Source: an uncultured Coriobacteriaceae bacterium (GTDB lineage: Bacteria; Actinomycetota; Coriobacteriia; Coriobacteriales; Eggerthellaceae). Taken from it: a stretch of DNA of 23,475 nt. The notes beneath the pieces were generated by a model. That model was not told the DNA's origin, made no database searches, and saw only the letters and a program-made list of their open reading frames with translations. The stretch covers positions 1 to 23,475 of the forward strand of contig USAB01000023.1 of the NCBI GenBank assembly GCA_900552585.1, read 5' to 3'. This document shows positions 7,777-15,265 of the stretch, one piece after another (the first letter of the stretch is position 1; the number at the start of each line of letters is the position of its first letter). Both the position numbers and the translations under genes were made by a program.

Positions 7777-8817
7777 CTACCGGTTGCTGCCCTTGCGGGA
7801 CAGTGTGCCGGCGATGCACAGCGCACCGGCGATCGCAAGGCAGGCGATCAGGCAGATCCATGCGATGTTGTCGTTGCGCACCGCAACATCCGCCCAGTTG
7901 GACAGGTCCATGCCCCCATGCAACCTGAATACCCCGTTCAGGGCGAAGCCGATCAGGCCGTCGGCAGCGAATATCCATGCGCCGAACACGGCGAAGGCCC
8001 CGGCGGCACGGTAGGGAAGCGGGGCGGGAAGGTACCTCAGCACCAGGAAGATGCCCCATATGGGCAGCAGCATCGTGGCCGCCACCGTCAGGCTCAGGGC
8101 CAGGGAGTCCGGGGCCGTTCCATCGTGCAGGCAGCAGACGGTCACGGTCAGAAACAGCAGTACGGTGGCGCCGGCCAGGTAGGCAAGGCCGCGGTTGCGA
8201 GCCGGGAAGCCGTCGGGGAAGCGGCGTGCGAACCAGATAAGGCACGATGGTGCCAGCATCGCCCAATAGGCGAGCGTCGTGCCCGCGAGCATCACGGGGA
8301 ATTGGTCCGACCCGTCGCGCAGGCAGCAGGACAACATCAGCAGCTGCAGCGCGGCCCATGAGGCGGCAAGGCAGGCCATGCCCTTCCGTCCCCGTTCGGC
8401 GACCACCGGCACATGGGTGAATGACAGGCACAACAGGCAGGCCGTTGCGGCCACGCCCGTCTGGGCGGGAAAGCTTCCCGACTGTATGTCGGCGATAAGG
8501 TATCCGACGCAGATTGCTGCATACAGCGCCGCCACGCCCAGAAGCCAGGCGCGCCGCCCGCGACGGTGGGCGGTGGCGTCGCGTTCAATCTGACGCTGCC
8601 GCCAGTCGTCGCTTGCCGTGATGAGCTCGTGCTCGCTGACGCCTATCGCGCGGCAGATGGGCTCGATCATCGTGATGTCCGGATACGAAACGCCCCGTTC
8701 CCACTTGCTGACCGCGGATACCGTCACGCCCAGCTCGACGCCTAGCTCGCGCTGGGACAGGCCGAGTGACGTGCGCTTGTCTTTCAAGTACTTTCCGAAG
8801 TTCTTCTTGCCTTCCAT
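7777..8817 (-). CDS. XRE-family HTH regulator with a C-terminal eight-helix membrane domain
   Basis: 346 residues from ATG 8817 (AGAGGAAG upstream); the frame stays open further upstream but without a credible start. Residues about 6-62 form a classic XRE helix-turn-helix (LKDKRTSLGLSQRELGVELGVTVSAVSKWERGVSYPDI). From about residue 80 there are roughly eight hydrophobic segments, for example LLGVAALYAAICVGYLIADI, LALSLTVAATMLLPIWGIFLVLRYL and IAWICLIACLAIAGALCIAG. This makes it a membrane-tethered transcription factor. It diverges from the secreted lysozyme-like gene across a 352-base gap, so that gene or the regulator's own promoter is the likeliest target. The signal sensed is unknown. Confidence 0.9.
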   Translation of the reverse strand: MEGKKNFGKYLKDKRTSLGLSQRELGVELGVTVSAVSKWERGVSYPDITMIEPICRAIGVSEHELITASDDWRQRQIERDATAHRRGRRAWLLGVAALYAAICVGYLIADIQSGSFPAQTGVAATACLLCLSFTHVPVVAERGRKGMACLAASWAALQLLMLSCCLRDGSDQFPVMLAGTTLAYWAMLAPSCLIWFARRFPDGFPARNRGLAYLAGATVLLFLTVTVCCLHDGTAPDSLALSLTVAATMLLPIWGIFLVLRYLPAPLPYRAAGAFAVFGAWIFAADGLIGFALNGVFRLHGGMDLSNWADVAVRNDNIAWICLIACLAIAGALCIAGTLSRKGSNR

Positions 8818-8857
8818 TGGTCTTCCTCTGTTCGTCTCTCCCTGGTTTATGTCGGCG

Positions 8858-8867
8858 TATCCGGATA
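8858..8867. promoter_or_regulatory. Palindrome TATCCGGATA, possible operator
   Basis: A perfect 10-base palindrome about 41 bases upstream of the XRE regulator start codon. Position and symmetry suit an autoregulatory site for a dimeric XRE protein, but a 10-base palindrome can occur by chance. Confidence 0.25.
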
Positions 8868-9101
8868 TCTCGCCGCAGCACACGTTATCCATGTGCCCGC
8901 AGGGAGGCAAGCATTTCGGGGTCGACTCTCCGGCCATGGCCTCCCACCTGGCATTATGCGAATGGCAATGCGCGGACATGCCGCCTTGGGCTACCTTGCC
9001 TGCGCCATTCGGGAGCGCAGCGGTCGGGCGGGGGAGGGGTGTTGCAACAATGGCGGCTGTCCTTCCGCAGGCGCTTCGGAATGCCTCCGCCGGCCGGGCC
9101 G

Positions 9102-9132
9102 TTGGCACCCTATCAGCCATATTTGATAGAAT
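9102..9132 (+). promoter_or_regulatory. Candidate promoter of the secreted lysozyme-like gene
   Basis: TTGGCA (9102-9107) and TAGAAT (9127-9132) with a 19-base spacer, slightly long. Transcription near 9139 would leave a short leader ending in GGGAGG and the TTG start at 9170. Confidence 0.45.
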
Positions 9133-9169
9133 GTTTAGAAGATTCCAACCGATCCGGGAGGTTGATTCC

Positions 9170-10108
9170 TTGAGAACCGCTTTCGAATCCGCCGATCGTC
9201 TTCCATCTCCATCCCGTCACCTCCAGAGCATATGCGCCGCCGCTTGTCTGGCGCTCTTCGCGGCCCTTGTCCTTTCCTGTGCTGCGCCCGGTCTGGCGCA
9301 GGCGAAAAGCGTCGACCCGTATGGCCGCATCAGTGCGCAGTACGAATCGGGGAGCGACCCGTCGTGCGTTGTGCCTGGGGCGGCATACGGGGCCTGGCAG
9401 ATGACGCCTGAAAACGCGCATTCCTTCGCCGTATGGATGAAGGCGAAAAGCGACAAGACGGTGAAGGCGTACGGCGTAAAGCTGCTTGCGGCCTACAAGA
9501 AAGATGCGAACAAGAAGAATAGCAGCAAGAGCGACGATGCCGGCACCTGCGGAAAGAGGTTCGATAAGGAATGGAGATCGCTGGCATCGAAGTACCGCTC
9601 GGGCTTCTTCCGCCAGCAGTACCTGTTCGTGAAGCAGCTCAGCTACACGCCTGCCGTGAACTACCTGCAGGGCAATGTGAAGGGGTTCAAGATGAGCCGC
9701 TATTCCACCGCATTGCGCAACGTGCTATTCTCCGCCGCCGTGCAGCATGGCTCGTACGGTGCATACAAGATTTTCAAGAAGGCGTTCTCCAACCTGGGCG
9801 GCTATTCTGCGAAGCTCTCCGAAAAGAAGATCATCAACGCCGTGTACGCCGTGCGTTCTGGCTACAAGAAAACATCCACGTTGAAAGCCCAGGTAGGCGG
9901 CGGCCAGAAGGTATACAGCATCACGAAGAAAGACTACCAGTACTATGTGAAATGGGGCCTGATGACGAAGGCGCAGGCATCGAAGCTGAAGGGCAAGTCG
10001 CTGGTGAACTTCTATAGCTGCAGCGGCTCCGTGCAGGTGGGTGTGTACTACCGCCTGGGTATTTCCGAACCGGCAACAGCGCGCGCCATGTATGCGAAGT
10101 ACGCTTAA
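9170..10108 (+). CDS. Secreted lysozyme-like / chitosanase-like glycoside hydrolase
   Basis: 312 residues from TTG 9170, which has GGGAGG eight bases upstream; the in-frame ATG at 9131 overlaps the likely -10 box and lacks a ribosome site. The N-terminus is a signal peptide: a polar stretch, then hydrophobic SICAAACLALFAALVLSCAAP and a probable cut after AQA (residue 45). The mature protein opens with ISAQYESGSDPSCVVPGAAYGAWQM, which resembles the ESxG...YGxWQ active-site signature of lysozyme-fold muramidases and phage-type peptidoglycan hydrolases, with Glu59 as candidate acid. The rest is Lys/Tyr-rich and has no obvious cell-wall-binding repeats. It may remodel or attack peptidoglycan. The family call rests on the short motif and is moderate; the secretion call is firmer. 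Confidence 0.78.
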   Translation: MRTAFESADRLPSPSRHLQSICAAACLALFAALVLSCAAPGLAQAKSVDPYGRISAQYESGSDPSCVVPGAAYGAWQMTPENAHSFAVWMKAKSDKTVKAYGVKLLAAYKKDANKKNSSKSDDAGTCGKRFDKEWRSLASKYRSGFFRQQYLFVKQLSYTPAVNYLQGNVKGFKMSRYSTALRNVLFSAAVQHGSYGAYKIFKKAFSNLGGYSAKLSEKKIINAVYAVRSGYKKTSTLKAQVGGGQKVYSITKKDYQYYVKWGLMTKAQASKLKGKSLVNFYSCSGSVQVGVYYRLGISEPATARAMYAKYA

Positions 10109-10137
10109 CGCGTGAAACGCTGCCGGTTCGCGTACTT
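10097..10137. repeat. Inverted repeat between convergent genes
   Basis: AAGTACGC (10097-10104) and GCGTACTT (10130-10137) are perfect inverted copies with a 25-base spacer, spanning the stop of the secreted hydrolase. It could help terminate transcription; there is no T tract. Confidence 0.4.
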
Positions 10138-10147
10138 GTGCGGCGCC

Positions 10148-10669
10148 CTATGCCAGCTCGATTACTGCGTCCGGCCGATCCGGGCTTTCCACCAGAATGC
10201 GTTCCACGCCGAATAGCTCGCGATCGAAGCGCCCTTCCAGGCGGCGGGCAACCGTCCGCAGGCTCTCCTCGTCTTCGTTCCGGAACAGCGTGATGTGCGG
10301 GCGGAAATCACGGTCGTAGGCGGCTTCGGGTACGTCGAAGCGCGAATGTAGGATGGTGTCGATATTGCGGTGCACCCGGGAAAGCGACGGCTCGGGCGAC
10401 ACCTCAAGCCATAGCATGCCGTCAAGGACCGTAAGCTTTCCGGTCATGGCGGCGAATCCGCCGTGTCCGGCGAAGAAGTCACGCAGTGCGCGCAGCGAGA
10501 AGTCGTAATCGTCGATTCGATACGGCTCCTTCAAGGTAATGGGCAGGGGAACGCGCAGCAGGCTGTCGTCAAAGCCGAAGGCCGCCTGCGCACGGGTGCA
10601 CTCGTCCACGATGCGCCGGCTCAGGCTGTCGGGAAGCAGCGCGCGAATGCGGACCGGTATCGTTTCCAT
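10148..10669 (-). CDS. 2'-5' RNA ligase-like (2H phosphoesterase superfamily) protein
   Basis: 173 residues from ATG 10669 (AAGGAAG upstream). 2H phosphoesterases use two HxT/S motifs on a symmetric fold. The second is plain: PHITLF with His125. The first site reads VPLPITLKEPY, with Pro43 where the family has His; the surrounding TLKEPY is typical. So the protein may have lost cyclic-phosphodiesterase or ligase activity, or may bind RNA or a nucleotide without catalysis. It follows the methionine aminopeptidase gene by 57 bases on the same strand and may be cotranscribed with it. Confidence 0.83.
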   Translation of the reverse strand: METIPVRIRALLPDSLSRRIVDECTRAQAAFGFDDSLLRVPLPITLKEPYRIDDYDFSLRALRDFFAGHGGFAAMTGKLTVLDGMLWLEVSPEPSLSRVHRNIDTILHSRFDVPEAAYDRDFRPHITLFRNEDEESLRTVARRLEGRFDRELFGVERILVESPDRPDAVIELA

Positions 10670-10726
10670 AGCAAGCTTCCTTCCTGGTCGGCGCATCGGC
10701 GGATGCGGTCGAATACAGCGACAGCG

Positions 10727-11611
10727 TCAGTGCGATAGGATCTCGTAGCCGTCTTCCGTTACGAGCACCTGGATCTCCCATTGGGCGGTATCGGAGCCGT
10801 CGGCGGTGCGGACGGTCCACCCGTTCGGGTCGGACAGGTCGATTTCCTGCTTGCCGGCGTTGATCATGGGCTCGATGGTGAACGTCATGCCCGGGACCAG
10901 CACCATTCCCGTTTCGGGCTCGCTGACATGGCTCACGAACGGGTCCTCATGGAACTCCTTGCCGCAGCCGTGGCCGCCGAACTCGCGCACCACCGTAAAA
11001 CCGTTCTTCTCGGCGTAGGCCTTCACGGCAGCGCCGACGTTGCCCAGCTGCGCCCAGGGCTTCACCTGCGCCAAGCCGGCGAGCATCGCCTCGCGCGTCA
11101 CGTCCACCAGGCGCTGGCGCTCTTTGGAGACCCTCCCAATGCAGAACATGCGCGAGCTGTCGGAGAAGTACCCGTCCAGGATGGTGGAGCAGTCCACGTT
11201 CACGATGTCGCCTTCTTTCAGCACATCGTCTTCGCTGGGGATGCCATGGCACACCACGTCGTTGATAGAGGTGCAGACGCTTTTCGGGAAGCCCTCGTAG
11301 TTAAGATCGGCGGGAATGCCCCCGTGTTCCACGGTGTAGTCGTACACCCATTTGTCGATCTGCTCTGTAGTGATGCCGGGGCCGATATGCTCGGACACGT
11401 AGTCCAGCACGCCGATGTTGATGGCGGCGCTGGCCTTGATGCCTTCGATGTCCTTCGCGGACTTCAGCAGGTCGCGCGTGGGCATTTCGTAGCCCTGGTC
11501 GTACATTTCCTCCATGATCTGGTCGTTGTGCCAGTGGCATTTCTTGTACTTGCGGCCGCTGCCGCACCAGCATGCTTCGTTGCGCTCGGGAACGGGTAAA
11601 TCGTCGTACAT
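10727..11611 (-). CDS. map: Methionine aminopeptidase type I with N-terminal SEC-C zinc motif
   Basis: 294 residues from ATG 11611 (GGAAAGAG upstream). It removes the initiator methionine from new proteins at the ribosome. Residues 11-28 are a SEC-C metal-binding motif, NEACWCGSGRKYKKCHWH (Cys14, Cys16, Cys25, His26), as in the longer MAP class of many Gram-positive and other bacteria. The pita-bread catalytic domain follows with all five metal ligands in place: Asp140 (VNVD), Asp151 (FSDSSR), His214 (GGHGCG), Glu247 (TIEPM) and Glu279 (AQWEIQVLVTEDG), plus His122 in VCHGIP. The usual EHT near the last ligand is EIQ. It stands apart from the ribosomal-protein context where map often lies. Confidence 0.96.
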   Translation of the reverse strand: MYDDLPVPERNEACWCGSGRKYKKCHWHNDQIMEEMYDQGYEMPTRDLLKSAKDIEGIKASAAINIGVLDYVSEHIGPGITTEQIDKWVYDYTVEHGGIPADLNYEGFPKSVCTSINDVVCHGIPSEDDVLKEGDIVNVDCSTILDGYFSDSSRMFCIGRVSKERQRLVDVTREAMLAGLAQVKPWAQLGNVGAAVKAYAEKNGFTVVREFGGHGCGKEFHEDPFVSHVSEPETGMVLVPGMTFTIEPMINAGKQEIDLSDPNGWTVRTADGSDTAQWEIQVLVTEDGYEILSH

Positions 11612-11735
11612 ATGCGTCTCTTTCCTATCATACGCGGTATCGGCCGTCCGCTTTCGCGGCCAACGGCGGCGCACCGCAATTGTTTGTGCTGACTTACATC
11701 ATATCTGCTCGGCAGTGCGTCGGCGGCCCTTCGCG

Positions 11736-11771
11736 AAAAAAACTAAAGGCGCAGGGCGTATACCGGCTGCG
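11736..11771 (-). terminator. Possible terminator downstream of the DegV gene
   Basis: On the minus strand CGCAG and CTGCG pair around a partly paired 12-base centre and are followed by CCTTTAGTTTTTTT. The stem is short but the T tract is good and the position fits. Confidence 0.45.
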
Positions 11772-11812
11772 GCGGGGCGGGGTGTTGCGGGTATCGCCCG
11801 GTAACTGCCAGT

Positions 11813-12745
11813 CTAGCGCTTCAGTACGCCGGCAACGCGCTGGGCGAACGTGCGCGTCTCGCGGCGGTCCGGCCCGAAGAAACAGCACGAAATCATGCCC
11901 GGTCCCACGTGAGATCCGATGACGGCGCCGATGTTCTCGGGGATGATCTGCGAGTCCTTGCCGGCAGGATCCTTGCGTATCAGCTTCTCTATGCGCTCCA
12001 CGTCTTCCGGGCAGTCCGCATTGCCCACGAGCGCCCAACTGCCCATGGGGCCAGGGTCGCGGTTCTTCAGGTAGAACTCCGCCAGCTGGCGGAGGCCCTT
12101 CTTGCGGCCGCGCGCAATGCCTACCACGGTCAGCTTGCCTTCCAGGTCGAACGACAGCATGGGCTTCACATCCAGTTTCGTGCCGGCAACGGCCACGGAT
12201 GCCGGAAGCCGCCCCCCGCGGGGCAGCGCCTCCAGGTCCTCGACCATGAACAGCGTCTGCACGCGCCATTTCGCGGACTCGATCCAGTCGTAGGCCTCCT
12301 TCGCCGTGGCGCCTTCGCGGCGAATCTTCAGCAGCGCCTTGATCAGCACGCCGAGCGGCGTGCATCCCACGAGCGCATCCACGGTGTATAGCTCGAACTC
12401 CGGGTGTTCCTGTCGAACGGCGCGGGCGGCGTTCGCACACGACTCGTACGTGCCCGAGATGCCGCTGGAAAAGCTTACGGACAGCGTGGGCGTTCCCTGT
12501 TCGGCCAGCTTCTCGAAGGCCTTGCGGGCCGTTTCCTGGTTCACCATAGAGGTGGTGTACGTCACGCCATGGCGCATGGACTCGTAGAAATCGTGCGCGC
12601 TCATGCTTTGGAACAGGTCGTCCTTGCGGTCCGTGACGCCGTCGTTGTACGTCAGAGACAGCAGCGTGATGCCGGGCTCGTCTATGTCCTGCGGATACAG
12701 GTCGCAGCTTGAATCGACGACCAGGTTGAATTTCGGTTCGGGCAT
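11813..12745 (-). CDS. DegV family fatty-acid-binding protein
   Basis: 310 residues, ATG 12745 with AAGGA upstream. DegV/FakB-type proteins hold a fatty acid and present it to FakA kinase for incorporation into phospholipid. Visible landmarks: LVVDSSCDLYP at the N-terminus, YTTSMVN (63-69) and SVSFSSGISGTYESC (89-103), which line the acyl-binding pocket, then VEDLEALPRGGRLPASVAVAGTKLDVKPML and VGIARGRKKGL, and a C-terminal GAVIGSHVGPGM. No FakA kinase is seen in this window. It has its own promoter and probable terminator, so it seems monocistronic. Confidence 0.95.
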   Translation of the reverse strand: MPEPKFNLVVDSSCDLYPQDIDEPGITLLSLTYNDGVTDRKDDLFQSMSAHDFYESMRHGVTYTTSMVNQETARKAFEKLAEQGTPTLSVSFSSGISGTYESCANAARAVRQEHPEFELYTVDALVGCTPLGVLIKALLKIRREGATAKEAYDWIESAKWRVQTLFMVEDLEALPRGGRLPASVAVAGTKLDVKPMLSFDLEGKLTVVGIARGRKKGLRQLAEFYLKNRDPGPMGSWALVGNADCPEDVERIEKLIRKDPAGKDSQIIPENIGAVIGSHVGPGMISCCFFGPDRRETRTFAQRVAGVLKR

Positions 12746-12775
12746 GGGTGTCCTTCCAACGTTTCGTTAGGGCAT

Positions 12776-12804
12776 ATTGTCGCGCACGCGTACCTTTTCA
12801 GCAA
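12776..12804 (-). promoter_or_regulatory. Promoter of the DegV gene
   Basis: TTGCTG (12804-12799) and GACAAT (12781-12776) are 17 bases apart on the minus strand, about 30 bases before the start codon. Confidence 0.6.
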
Positions 12805-12962
12805 GAATTGCGAAAGGGATCGGGAACGGGTGCGTGAAATTCCATCAGGCGGATATGCCGTTCGCACTGTTCCACTAGAATAGGGAATCTTGAACGAAAC
12901 GGACGGCGGGGCGGCGCAGCCAGCCTCCCGCTCCGTGCGGCGGCTTGGAAGGAGCACGACCT

Positions 12963-14042
12963 GTGACCACGTATCTGACGGGGGATACCCACGGCAGTTT
13001 CGAGCGCGTTGTCCGGTTCGCCCGGGCGAACAACCTGACGGCGAACGACACGATCATCGTGCTGGGCGACGCAAGCATCAACTACGAGGGACGGGATACG
13101 GATCACGACCAGGGCATCCGCGATATGCTTGCGCCGCTTGCATGCACGGTGTTCTGCCTGCAAGGCAATCACGACATGCGCCCGTATCGCCTAGATTGCT
13201 ATCGTCGCGAAATCTGGCACGGCGGTGTCACGTACGTGGAGGACGACTACCCGAACATCCGCTTTGCGGAAGACGGCGAGGTATACGACTTCGATGGCAC
13301 GAAGGCGCTGGTGTGCGGCGGCGCCTACAGCATCGATGCGCCGCGGCGCAAGCGCGAGCACATGATCTGGTATCCCGACGAGCAGCCGGATGACGCCGTG
13401 AAGGCGAAGGTGGAGACGCGGCTTGACAGCTTGGACTGGAAGGTGGACGTCATGCTGACGCATACGTGCCCCTACAAGCACCGTCCCACGGAGATGATGT
13501 CGCCCGATATCAATCAGGCGAATGTGGACATCAGCACAGAGCTGTGGCTGGATGCCGTAGAGGACCGTCTGGACTACAAGCAGTGGTATTGCGGCCACTG
13601 GCATACGGACAAACGCGACGGCAAGGTGCTGTTCATGTTCGGCGACTGGGCGGTGATGTGGCCCGGCAGCGCGGAATTCGACGAGATACGGCGCAACGAG
13701 GCGCAGGCACCGAACCGCCGCAGCGTGCGCAAGGCGGCTGTTGACCTGTGCATATCTGAACGGCTGATCTACCAGTTGTTCCCGCTGGACCCGGCACTGG
13801 TACGGAAGTCGGACGGCGCACAGCTGGTGGACGAGGCGAAGATGGCGGATTTCATCTACAGGTGGTTTACGTCGCCGAACAAGCGCGACTTCCAATACCG
13901 GTGGTGCTCGGATTGTCGTCGCTGGTTCCACCGCTCGCTCATGGCGCATGTACCGGCAGCCGACGGCGTGGGGAACGGCCAGGTGTTCTGCCCGGAATGC
14001 GCGCCGCGCAACGGCACGAGTAACGTCCCGCGCGGCGCATAA
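12963..14042 (+). CDS. Metallophosphoesterase with cysteine-rich C-terminal domain
   Basis: 359 residues from GTG 12963 with AAGGAG eight bases upstream. The calcineurin-like core has all metal-binding motifs in order: GDTHG (Asp8, His10), LGDASIN (Asp36), GNHD (Asn69, His70), LTHTCP (His167) and GHWH (His212, His214). It ends near residue 235. The remaining 125 residues hold a helical stretch and then WCSDCRRWFH...VFCPECAP (Cys315, Cys318, Cys343, Cys346), a likely zinc-ribbon pair. The natural substrate is unknown: nucleotides, phosphoproteins and nucleic acids are all possible for this fold. The gene is monocistronic, between the divergent DegV gene and the convergent LysR gene. Confidence 0.92.
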   Translation: MTTYLTGDTHGSFERVVRFARANNLTANDTIIVLGDASINYEGRDTDHDQGIRDMLAPLACTVFCLQGNHDMRPYRLDCYRREIWHGGVTYVEDDYPNIRFAEDGEVYDFDGTKALVCGGAYSIDAPRRKREHMIWYPDEQPDDAVKAKVETRLDSLDWKVDVMLTHTCPYKHRPTEMMSPDINQANVDISTELWLDAVEDRLDYKQWYCGHWHTDKRDGKVLFMFGDWAVMWPGSAEFDEIRRNEAQAPNRRSVRKAAVDLCISERLIYQLFPLDPALVRKSDGAQLVDEAKMADFIYRWFTSPNKRDFQYRWCSDCRRWFHRSLMAHVPAADGVGNGQVFCPECAPRNGTSNVPRGA

Positions 14043-14118
14043 GGCGGGTGGCAAGCGCGAACGATGCCCGATGCTCGCATGCCATGCGCATGCCCGCCGC
14101 GGGCGCCCGCTTATCGCG

Positions 14119-15021
14119 TTATTGCCGTGAATATCCCTTCAGCAGGCCGATGTAGCGCAGCGCCAGTTCGCTCAGCAGGCCGTCCTTGCGCGTCAGGTAG
14201 CCCACCTGCATCGTTTCGCCGTTCTTGATGGGGATGCTGACCAGGTCGCTCTGCAGGTCGCTGACCAGCACGCCGGTGGCAATGTTGTAGCCGTTCGTGG
14301 CAAGCAGCAGCTCCGTGAGCGTGGAGCGGTCGGATACGGTTACACGCTGTCGAGCCAGCTGCTCGGCATACGGCTCTTCGAAGAAGAAAAACGAGTTCCC
14401 CTCGTCCTGATCGAATGCCAGGCGCGTATACTGCTCCAGGTCGGAAAGCTCGATGGCGTTCTGATCTGCAAGCGGGTGACCCTTGCGCAGCACCACGTGC
14501 GCCGCCGTGTCGAACAGCGGCGTGAAGTGCAGGTTCGCTGCAGCCAGCGTGTTGCCCAGCACGTGCTTGTTCGAGTCGCTCAAGTACAGGATGCCCAAAT
14601 CGCTTTTGCCCGTATGCACGTCCGAGATGACCTCGCCCGTCCGCGTTTCCTTCAGCGCCAGGTCGAACGACTGGTCGGCCAGGCCCTCCAGCAGCGTGAT
14701 GAAGCGCTGCGTGGCGAACGCGTAATGCTGCAGCGTGATGGAAAGACGCTCGCGATGCTCCGACGAGCTTCCGTGGTAGCGCCGCTCCAGCAGCGCCGCC
14801 TGGTCCGTGATCTGGCGCGCGTAGCCCAGGAACTCCGCGCCGTCCGGCGTCACGGACACGCCGCGCGGCGAGCGGTTGAATATGCGGATGCCCAGCTCGG
14901 ATTCAAGGTTGCGGATGATTTCGGACAGGCGGGGCTGCGAAAGGTACAGCTCTGCTGCGGCGGTGCTGATGGATCCGCATTCCTCCACCTTCAACGCGTA
15001 TTCCAAATGCTGCAGCTGCAT
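14119..15021 (-). CDS. LysR-family transcriptional regulator
   Basis: 300 residues from ATG 15021, with AAGGAGG upstream; the longer frame to 15054 lacks this site. Residues 1-60 are a LysR winged helix (LEYALKVEECGSISTAAAELYLSQPRLSEIIRNLESELGIRIFNRSPRGVSVTPDGAEFL). Residues about 85-295 are the periplasmic-binding-protein-like effector domain. The gene diverges from a PatB/MalY-type C-S lyase, the classic LysR arrangement, so that gene is the first candidate target and a sulfur metabolite the first candidate ligand. An inverted repeat lies in the shared intergenic region. An unusual SFFFFEEP stretch sits in the effector domain. Confidence 0.95.
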   Translation of the reverse strand: MQLQHLEYALKVEECGSISTAAAELYLSQPRLSEIIRNLESELGIRIFNRSPRGVSVTPDGAEFLGYARQITDQAALLERRYHGSSSEHRERLSITLQHYAFATQRFITLLEGLADQSFDLALKETRTGEVISDVHTGKSDLGILYLSDSNKHVLGNTLAAANLHFTPLFDTAAHVVLRKGHPLADQNAIELSDLEQYTRLAFDQDEGNSFFFFEEPYAEQLARQRVTVSDRSTLTELLLATNGYNIATGVLVSDLQSDLVSIPIKNGETMQVGYLTRKDGLLSELALRYIGLLKGYSRQ

Positions 15022-15072
15022 GCGCTGCCTCCTTACCGTGTCATCGGGCAACATTTCTTTTTCAGCTCTACA

Positions 15073-15093
15073 TAGTAACCTACCAACTTACTA
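15073..15093. promoter_or_regulatory. Inverted repeat TAGTAA-N9-TTACTA, candidate LysR operator
   Basis: Perfect six-base arms (15073-15078 and 15088-15093) with a nine-base spacer, 52 bases upstream of the LysR start and in the divergent region shared with patB. It suits a LysR dimer half-site pair and probable autoregulation. The right arm extends to TTACTAGGA, which recurs at the cysE promoter. Confidence 0.5.
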
Positions 15094-15231
15094 GGAATAT
15101 CATGCGAATATCTGATACCGGCATATCGCTGCAAGCGGTAACGGCATGTTCGCGCACGTCGGATTGCCGTCGCGCTCGGGCGGAGGGCGCTGCCGCCGCA
15201 CATTCGGGACGCGGATTTCGCGCACGTTCGC

Positions 15232-15237
15232 TACAAT
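15232..15237 (+). promoter_or_regulatory. Candidate -10 element of the patB gene
   Basis: TACAAT 29 bases before the patB start codon. No good -35 box is visible, as expected of an activator-dependent promoter, for instance under the divergent LysR protein. Confidence 0.45.
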
Positions 15238-15265
15238 CGGTGCGAACAGACGCGAAGGAGCACAC

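Larger units (their letters stand above)
8818..9169. other. Divergent intergenic region between XRE-membrane regulator and secreted hydrolase
   Basis: No gene is convincing here; the open frames are extensions or shadows. It contains a 10-base palindrome near the regulator start and a candidate promoter for the hydrolase, listed separately. Confidence 0.6.

Noticed and set aside
8618..9169. Upstream extension of the secreted hydrolase frame
   Set aside because: The frame is open, but it runs antisense to the XRE HTH and would bury the signal peptide inside the protein. TTG 9170 has a strong ribosome site.
14099..14110. Palindrome GCGGGCGCCCGC between metallophosphoesterase and LysR genes as terminator
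   Set aside because: Short, GC-only and without a T tract; common by chance at this GC content.
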